Of a stretch of 64,000 bases of DNA, positions 60,423 to 64,000 are shown in pieces. The notes beneath the pieces are model-generated. The model was not told the origin of the DNA. It saw only the letters and a program-made list of their open reading frames with translations, and did no database searches. Position numbers and translations under genes: made by a program. How positions within the stretch are numbered: the first letter of the stretch is position 1; every line of letters begins with the position of its first letter. Source of the stretch: Elusimicrobiota bacterium (GTDB lineage Bacteria; Elusimicrobiota; Elusimicrobia; F11); assembly GCA_022072025.1 (NCBI GenBank), contig JAJVIP010000027.1, positions 149,846 through 213,845 on the forward strand, written 5' to 3'.

Positions 60423-61571
60423 TTAATTCCTTTTTTCGATGGTAACTAAAACTTGATTCCGTGGACCAGTATAAATACATTCGGGGCGAATCAACCGATT
60501 GGAAGCATATTGCTCAAGAATATGAGCTGTCCAACCCGACATACGCGCCATGGCAAAAATAGGCGTATATATCTCGATCGGAAGTCCCATCAGATAATAG
60601 GCCACAGCACAGTGGTAGTCCACATTCGGAAAAAGGTTTTTTTCAGCCTTCATGATGTCTTCAAGACGGCATGACATAGCGAATAATTTCGTATCTCCTA
60701 CCCGGTGAGCCATTTTTTCCGCTAAAACTTTCATAAAAGGCGCCCGAGAATCTTGTCTTTTGTAGACACGGTGCCCAAATCCCATAATTTTTTCTTTCCG
60801 GGCCAAGGCGGACTTGATCCAAGCCTCTGCTGTGGAGATATCGCCGATTTTAAGAAGCATTTCGATGGCGGCCTCATTGGCGCCGCCGTGGAGGGGGCCT
60901 TTGAGCGCGCCAATGGCCGAGATAACAGAAGAATGTAAATCGGAAAGCGTGGAGGCGGTCACGCGCGCCGCAAATGTGGAGGCGTTAAACCCATGATCTC
61001 CATAGAGAATATTGGAGGAATCGAAAATTTTTGACACCTCGGGGTCCTGTTCTTTTCCGAGCGTCATATAAAGAAAATTAGCGGCATGGCCCAAATTCGG
61101 GCTGGGTGGGAGCGGATCTTTCCCCTGACGCAAACGTGAGAGGGCTGCAATCACAGTGGGCGTTTTGGCCACAAGTCGGAGCGCTTTTCGTAGGTTGGCG
61201 TCCACATCGGATTTATCCGCGTCAACATCTTCGATCCCAATCAATTCGACCGCGTAACGCAAAAGCACCATGGGATGGGCTTTTTGGGAACATTTTTTGA
61301 GGGATTCGATAATAAAGGGAGAAAGGGATCTCTCTGAAGAAAGTTGGGATTGAAAAACGGTCAATTCTGATTTATTGGGAAGTTTGCCTTTGAGAAGCAA
61401 ATGGCTGACTTCTTCGTATGTGGCTTTTTCGGCCAGGTCGTGGGCGGGATATCCCCGGTAACTGAGCGCGTCTTTTTGGGCGTCGACTTCGGAGATAGAG
61501 CTGGTGCCGGCGACAATTCCCTCCAGGCCGGGTTTATATCCGTCGGGGAGGTTGACTTTCGTATCGATCAT
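60423..61571 (-). CDS. prpC: 2-methylcitrate synthase (citrate synthase family)
   Basis: The 382-residue enzyme condenses propionyl-CoA (or acetyl-CoA) with oxaloacetate. Catalytic landmarks are GPLHGGANEA near residue 224, GFGHRVYK near 265, the Asp of FPNVDYHCAVAYYLMGLP near 312 and ARMSGWTAHILEQ. It is the short citrate-synthase type to which both methylcitrate and citrate synthases belong. The methylcitrate assignment rests on its place directly after prpB, overlapping by 4 bp, and after prpD. It may have dual activity. aspA follows 11 bp downstream. Confidence 0.88.
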   Translation of the reverse strand: MIDTKVNLPDGYKPGLEGIVAGTSSISEVDAQKDALSYRGYPAHDLAEKATYEEVSHLLLKGKLPNKSELTVFQSQLSSERSLSPFIIESLKKCSQKAHPMVLLRYAVELIGIEDVDADKSDVDANLRKALRLVAKTPTVIAALSRLRQGKDPLPPSPNLGHAANFLYMTLGKEQDPEVSKIFDSSNILYGDHGFNASTFAARVTASTLSDLHSSVISAIGALKGPLHGGANEAAIEMLLKIGDISTAEAWIKSALARKEKIMGFGHRVYKRQDSRAPFMKVLAEKMAHRVGDTKLFAMSCRLEDIMKAEKNLFPNVDYHCAVAYYLMGLPIEIYTPIFAMARMSGWTAHILEQYASNRLIRPECIYTGPRNQVLVTIEKRN

Positions 61572-62467
61572 TTCTTCCTTTTATGGTTGATTTTTTTTGC
61601 CCTGACTGAAAACAACTTTTCTCTCTCAATAAATTCGTCGTATCGAATCAACGAATAGAGCTCCTGCCTGGTTTGCATCTGATTGAGAAGTGACTGGGTA
61701 CTGCCTGTCACCCGCAAGTGGTGGAGCGCTCTATCAATGGCGAAGGCCGCCACACGAAAAGCTGTCATGGGATACAACACCAAACGAAAACCCATGGAAG
61801 CCAGCTCATGAACCGACAACGCAGGAGAGCGGCCGAATTCTGTCATATTTGCCATAAGGACTCCAAGAGTCTTTTGTCGCCCAAAGATTCGGAATTCACC
61901 GACCGTTTGGAGCGCCTCAGGGAAAATAATGTCGGCCCCGGCCTCTTTATAGGCCTTGGCTCGAATTAAAGCCTCTTTGAGGCCCGACACTCCGCGCGCG
62001 TCGGTCCGCGCAACCACCACGAAATTTTTATCCTTTCGGGCCGCGCAAGCGGCGCGGACTTTGGCGACCATTTCTGGGATGCTCACCACCTTTTTCCCAT
62101 TAAGGTGCCCACATCTTTTCGGAAACTCCTGATCCTCAATTTGAATGCCCGCGGCGCCCGCGGCCTCCATTTCCTGGACCACCCGGGCCACGTTCGCCAC
62201 CCCGCCAAAGCCGGTATCGACGTCCACCAAAAAGGGAATATCCACCACGGCCGCCACATTTCTCACCACCGGCGCGATATCTTCCAAGGTCAAAAGGCCA
62301 ATATCGGGTTTTCCCAACAAACTCACCGATAATCCGGCCCCCGTAATGTAACCGGCTTTAAAACCAGAATTCTTGATGAGATGGGCGCTGATCCCATCGT
62401 AAGCTCCGGGCATGACCACCACGCCCGCTTTCAGAAGTTGCTTTAATTTTTTCCCTGCTGATTTCAT
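61568..62467 (-). CDS. prpB: 2-methylisocitrate lyase
   Basis: PrpB splits 2-methylisocitrate into pyruvate and succinate, the last step of the methylcitrate cycle. The 299-residue protein is a member of the isocitrate lyase/PEP mutase superfamily: GAYDGISAHLI near the start, the metal-binding VDVDTGFGG near 80, GIQIEDQEFPKRCGHLNGK with the catalytic Cys near 118, and RTDARG. KRCGH is the PrpB signature. It overlaps prpD upstream and prpC downstream by 4 bp each. No regulator PrpR is seen in the window, and no acnD/prpF. Confidence 0.94.
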   Translation of the reverse strand: MKSAGKKLKQLLKAGVVVMPGAYDGISAHLIKNSGFKAGYITGAGLSVSLLGKPDIGLLTLEDIAPVVRNVAAVVDIPFLVDVDTGFGGVANVARVVQEMEAAGAAGIQIEDQEFPKRCGHLNGKKVVSIPEMVAKVRAACAARKDKNFVVVARTDARGVSGLKEALIRAKAYKEAGADIIFPEALQTVGEFRIFGRQKTLGVLMANMTEFGRSPALSVHELASMGFRLVLYPMTAFRVAAFAIDRALHHLRVTGSTQSLLNQMQTRQELYSLIRYDEFIEREKLFSVRAKKINHKRKK

Positions 62468-63876
62468 GGGTCCACCTTTAAAACTCTCCCCATCAATGGC
62501 GACAAGTAGGAGATTTTCTCAAAGCGAGCGATTGTTTTCACCAAAGTTTTTCGTCGGCCCTCCGTTAGATGAGGGGAGGCCAAACGATGAAATTTATCTT
62601 CCACCTCCTCCCAACTCATCGGGCGCCCCGCATACCCTTTGGGGAGAAGAACCTCCGCGGACAGCGGCGGCCGCCCCTTCATCACCAAGGTCACTTTTGT
62701 GGGCATGCGGTGAGGATACATTTTGGAATAGCGCTGAGACCGACGAACCAGCACCTTTTTCATTAATGCGCGAATATCGGCGGAGAGAAACCGTTTCTGT
62801 TCGTATTGCTTTAAATTCACGTCCCCCTCTCTCAACGCCACCGCCACCAGATACGGCAGGCTGTGATCCGCGGTTTCTCGGGTGGTGGGGAGCCATTTTT
62901 CTTTTTCACTCCCAATGATATCCACCGCCACATCAAAGGTTTCGATGATAATCGACCGGATGTTGTTCATCACCGCAGGAACCAAATCCGTCGACCCGGC
63001 CAAAGGATTCCCGGGGCGACGGGTTTGGAGGGATTCTCTCAGTTGAATCGCCGCTTCGATGGCCGATTGGGCATGATGTTCGGCCGGGAAAAATTTGGTG
63101 TGAGTGGAGAGAATTCTCCACTTCTCGTGGGATCTTTTCCGGGGCCATGAGAACGCGCCTGAGACTTGATTAAAAAATCCATGACGGCCAGCAAAAATAT
63201 CGGAAGGCCCCGTGAAACCTTGGCCGGCCAATCGAGCAGCCCACAAGCCGGAACGGGCGGCATAGGCGGCACAGGAAGCCTTCCAATCGGATATGGTTCC
63301 CACCCGCGTCTGTCGAAGGGCATTGTTGCCCACCACCGCCAAGGAAATGGCGTGTCGGGTCTGCTCGGAATTCAAGTCCAATATATAGGAGCAACCCACC
63401 GCGCTCGCGATGGGCAAATAGGTGACATGGTCCCAGCCGCGAACACGAATAGAATGGGCGTCACACAACCGGCAGAGCACTTCATAGGCCAACACCAAGG
63501 CTCGGAGCAAGAGCGTCCCTTGTTGTCGAACTCCTGAAATTTCACAAGCGGCCCAAAGGGAAGCCAAAAGATCACTGGGATGGCAAGGCTCTTTGGAAAG
63601 GTAGGTGTCATTAAAATCCAAGGTTCGCACACAGGTGCCATTCGCCCAAGCCGCCAACTCAGCGGGAACTCGTTGCCCCGTGCCCCACAAGGTGACGTCG
63701 CCGGAAACTCCGGGCAGAAAGGTTGTCCGGAGCAAGCGGCCCGGTTTTTCATCAAACGCGCCATAAAAACAGGCAAGAGAATCAAGCACGCGTTTTTTCG
63801 CTTCCAGTAAGGTGGGATGATCGAGGCGATCATTTCTGAACTGCTCCGGCATAAGAGAGAGAGTGGATTCAAGCAT
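62464..63876 (-). CDS. prpD: 2-methylcitrate dehydratase (MmgE/PrpD family)
   Basis: PrpD dehydrates 2-methylcitrate toward 2-methyl-cis-aconitate. The 470-residue protein matches the MmgE/PrpD fold, with DFNDTYLSKEPCHPSDLLAS (substrate-site region; HPSD), GWDHVTYLPIASAVG near residue 150, and a C-terminal domain including YAGRPMSWEEVEDKFHRLA. The start ATG at 63874-63876 fits the family. It heads the prpD-prpB-prpC-aspA series. A group II intron 3' end abuts the start codon on its upstream side, so its natural promoter may have been displaced by the intron (inference). Confidence 0.92.
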   Translation of the reverse strand: MLESTLSLMPEQFRNDRLDHPTLLEAKKRVLDSLACFYGAFDEKPGRLLRTTFLPGVSGDVTLWGTGQRVPAELAAWANGTCVRTLDFNDTYLSKEPCHPSDLLASLWAACEISGVRQQGTLLLRALVLAYEVLCRLCDAHSIRVRGWDHVTYLPIASAVGCSYILDLNSEQTRHAISLAVVGNNALRQTRVGTISDWKASCAAYAARSGLWAARLAGQGFTGPSDIFAGRHGFFNQVSGAFSWPRKRSHEKWRILSTHTKFFPAEHHAQSAIEAAIQLRESLQTRRPGNPLAGSTDLVPAVMNNIRSIIIETFDVAVDIIGSEKEKWLPTTRETADHSLPYLVAVALREGDVNLKQYEQKRFLSADIRALMKKVLVRRSQRYSKMYPHRMPTKVTLVMKGRPPLSAEVLLPKGYAGRPMSWEEVEDKFHRLASPHLTEGRRKTLVKTIARFEKISYLSPLMGRVLKVDP

Positions 63877-63879
63877 TGG

Positions 63880-63975
63880 TAGAACTCAGGCGCCGGTGGC
63901 CATATAATATAGCGCCGGTTTCCTGAGTCCCCCTATCAAACCGTACGTGACCTTTCCGATCATACGGCTTACCAT
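63880..63975 (-). mobile_element. Group II intron 3' end (domain V/VI), runs off the right edge
   Basis: On the minus strand AAGCCGTATG, ATCGGAAAGGT, then CACGTACGGTT (63939-63971) matches domain V, with AGC at the base and a GAAA loop. It is followed by TGATAGGGGG and a second stem ACTCAGG...CCTGAGT (domain VI-like, to about 63885), ending TTCTACC next to the prpD start. The body of the intron, including any maturase gene, would lie beyond 64000. TTCAAGCATTGG occurs at 63868-63879 and again at 63982-63993. Confidence 0.7.
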
Positions 63976-64000
63976 GGACACTTCAAGCATTGGCTTTCAC

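Noticed and set aside
60412..60480. Longer aspartase start (23 extra residues)
   Set aside because: It would overlap prpC by 58 bp and the extra residues (YLYWSTESSFSYHRKK) do not fit the family; the ATG at 60411 does.
60423..61571. Plain citrate synthase for the TCA cycle
   Set aside because: Possible by sequence, but direct overlap with prpB and prpD makes methylcitrate synthase the better call.

Overview
The window comes from a Gram-negative-type bacterium of moderate GC content. It encodes exported diheme cytochrome, an endolytic transglycosylase, type IV pilin-like proteins and FlgO-like exported proteins. Two giant exported/membrane proteins (about 2,990 and 5,300 residues) share an N-terminal architecture that I loosely associate with uncultivated lineages such as Omnitrophota or Elusimicrobiota. 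That placement is recollection and inference, not something the sequence proves.

Layout, left to right. (1) 1-4080: the start of uvrA (minus), then an accessory patch with an HTH-GHKL regulator overlapping a STAS-like DUF4325 protein, a small membrane protein bracketed by inverted TTAGGCG-type repeats, and a YefM/YoeB-like toxin-antitoxin pair. (2) 4083-14738, minus: giant protein 1 preceded by two tandem FlgO-like proteins. (3) 14739-19603: a group II intron 3'-end remnant, then a compact operon crp/fnr-type regulator - hisS - GAF/PAS protein - nadB. (4) 19680-22179, plus: a cNMP-binding patatin-like phospholipase with a degenerate MinD-like middle domain, palindromic REP-like repeats and a DUF559 nuclease-like gene. 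(5) 22354-38259, minus: giant protein 2, which joins a paralogue of the giant-1 N-terminal domain to duplicated membrane modules, a long helical solenoid and a UPF1-like superfamily 1 helicase. (6) 38868-44313, plus: three overlapping pilin-like genes. (7) 44487-49083, minus: tldD - GAF/PAS histidine kinase - mltG - polysaccharide deacetylase. Divergent to these are a membrane histidine kinase and a LysM/FecR protein (49136-52635, plus). (8) 52729-63876, minus: a nearly gapless run prpD-prpB-prpC-aspA-cytochrome-hydrolase, then ECF sigma - zinc anti-sigma - three glycosyltransferase-type genes. A second group II intron 3' end abuts the prpD start at the right edge.

Functionally, the right-hand run makes a propionate-oxidising methylcitrate pathway coupled to aspartase, then a sigma/anti-sigma-controlled envelope glycan module. 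The centre is dominated by the two giant proteins. Their genes contain internal DNA duplications and in-frame palindromic repeats, and both palindromic insertions sit at the same point, just before a conserved GGFHS motif. The most unusual items are the helicase-bearing giant protein and these coding palindromes.
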